NCBI GenBank assembly: GCA_903868205.1
Contig: CAIPUJ010000100.1
Coordinates: 1-5,034, forward strand
Origin: an uncultured bacterium
Lineage (GTDB): Bacteria > Patescibacteriota > Minisyncoccia > Phycocordibacterales > GWA1-40-21
Direction of reading: 5' to 3'
Length of the DNA: 5,034 nucleotides
The translations under genes were made by a program, and so were the position numbers. Below, piece by piece: positions 5,034 through 5,034 of the stretch (positions are counted from its first letter, which is position 1; every line of letters begins with the position of its first letter). Below the pieces are notes generated by a model that did no database searches, was not told the origin of the DNA, and worked only from the letters and a program-made list of their open reading frames with translations.

Positions 5034-5034
5034 T

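Larger units (their letters stand above)
1..5034. repeat. Window-wide perfect palindrome (head-to-head inverted duplication, no spacer)
   Basis: The second half is the reverse complement of the first, with the axis between bases 2517 and 2518. I compared the two outer ends, the post-pnp terminator, the region after dksA, all three gene boundaries and the central 100 bases by eye and found no mismatch. The encoded proteins of the two halves are identical along their whole length. Arms of about 2.5 kb with no spacer and no divergence are rare in living bacteria, because such palindromes extrude cruciforms and are cut by SbcCD-type nucleases. No edge where homology stops is visible, so the contig ends at the same base of pnp on both sides. 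Treat the right half as a probable mirror copy of the left. Confidence 0.97.

Overview
The most important property of this window is global. As far as I could check, it is one perfect 5,034-base palindrome. Bases 1-2517 read as the reverse complement of bases 2518-5034, with the axis between A2517 and T2518 inside CCATGG and no spacer. Every gene, terminator and repeat therefore appears twice, in mirror image (position x maps to 5035-x). Both outer ends stop at the same base of the same truncated gene. There is really only about 2.5 kb of independent sequence. The likeliest explanation is a fold-back artefact (assembler turn-around at a palindromic terminator, missed hairpin adapter, or amplification chimera). 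A real head-to-head structure, such as a hairpin-ended linear replicon or an inverted dimer, is possible but less likely.

The unique half, left to right on the + strand, holds: the 3' end of pnp (KH and S1 domains of polynucleotide phosphorylase) with a strong intrinsic terminator; a 370-residue single-pass membrane protein of unknown function, whose TATAAT box follows directly on that terminator and leaves almost no leader; a 181-bp AT-rich gap with an extended -10 promoter and inverted repeats; and a 120-residue DksA/TraR-type zinc-finger protein with its own Shine-Dalgarno and terminator. A 264-bp non-coding stretch follows, up to the axis. It contains two vestigial six-codon ORFs, a 71-bp REP/dRS3-like inverted-repeat element, a second terminator with an alternative fold, and a central palindromic stem. 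The right half repeats all of this in reverse on the - strand.

The organism is probably an uncultivated bacterium of the Candidate Phyla Radiation (Patescibacteria, Parcubacteria-like). The basis is low GC, small genes each with its own promoter and terminator, the C3H variant of the DksA finger, and a membrane protein whose style I associate with that group. This is inference from memory, not a database result.

The genes do not form one obvious pathway. pnp (RNA decay) and dksA (RNA polymerase secondary-channel regulation) are housekeeping expression genes. The membrane protein has no assignable role. All three lie on one strand, but terminators after pnp and dksA, and a separate promoter signal before each downstream gene, suggest independent transcription units.
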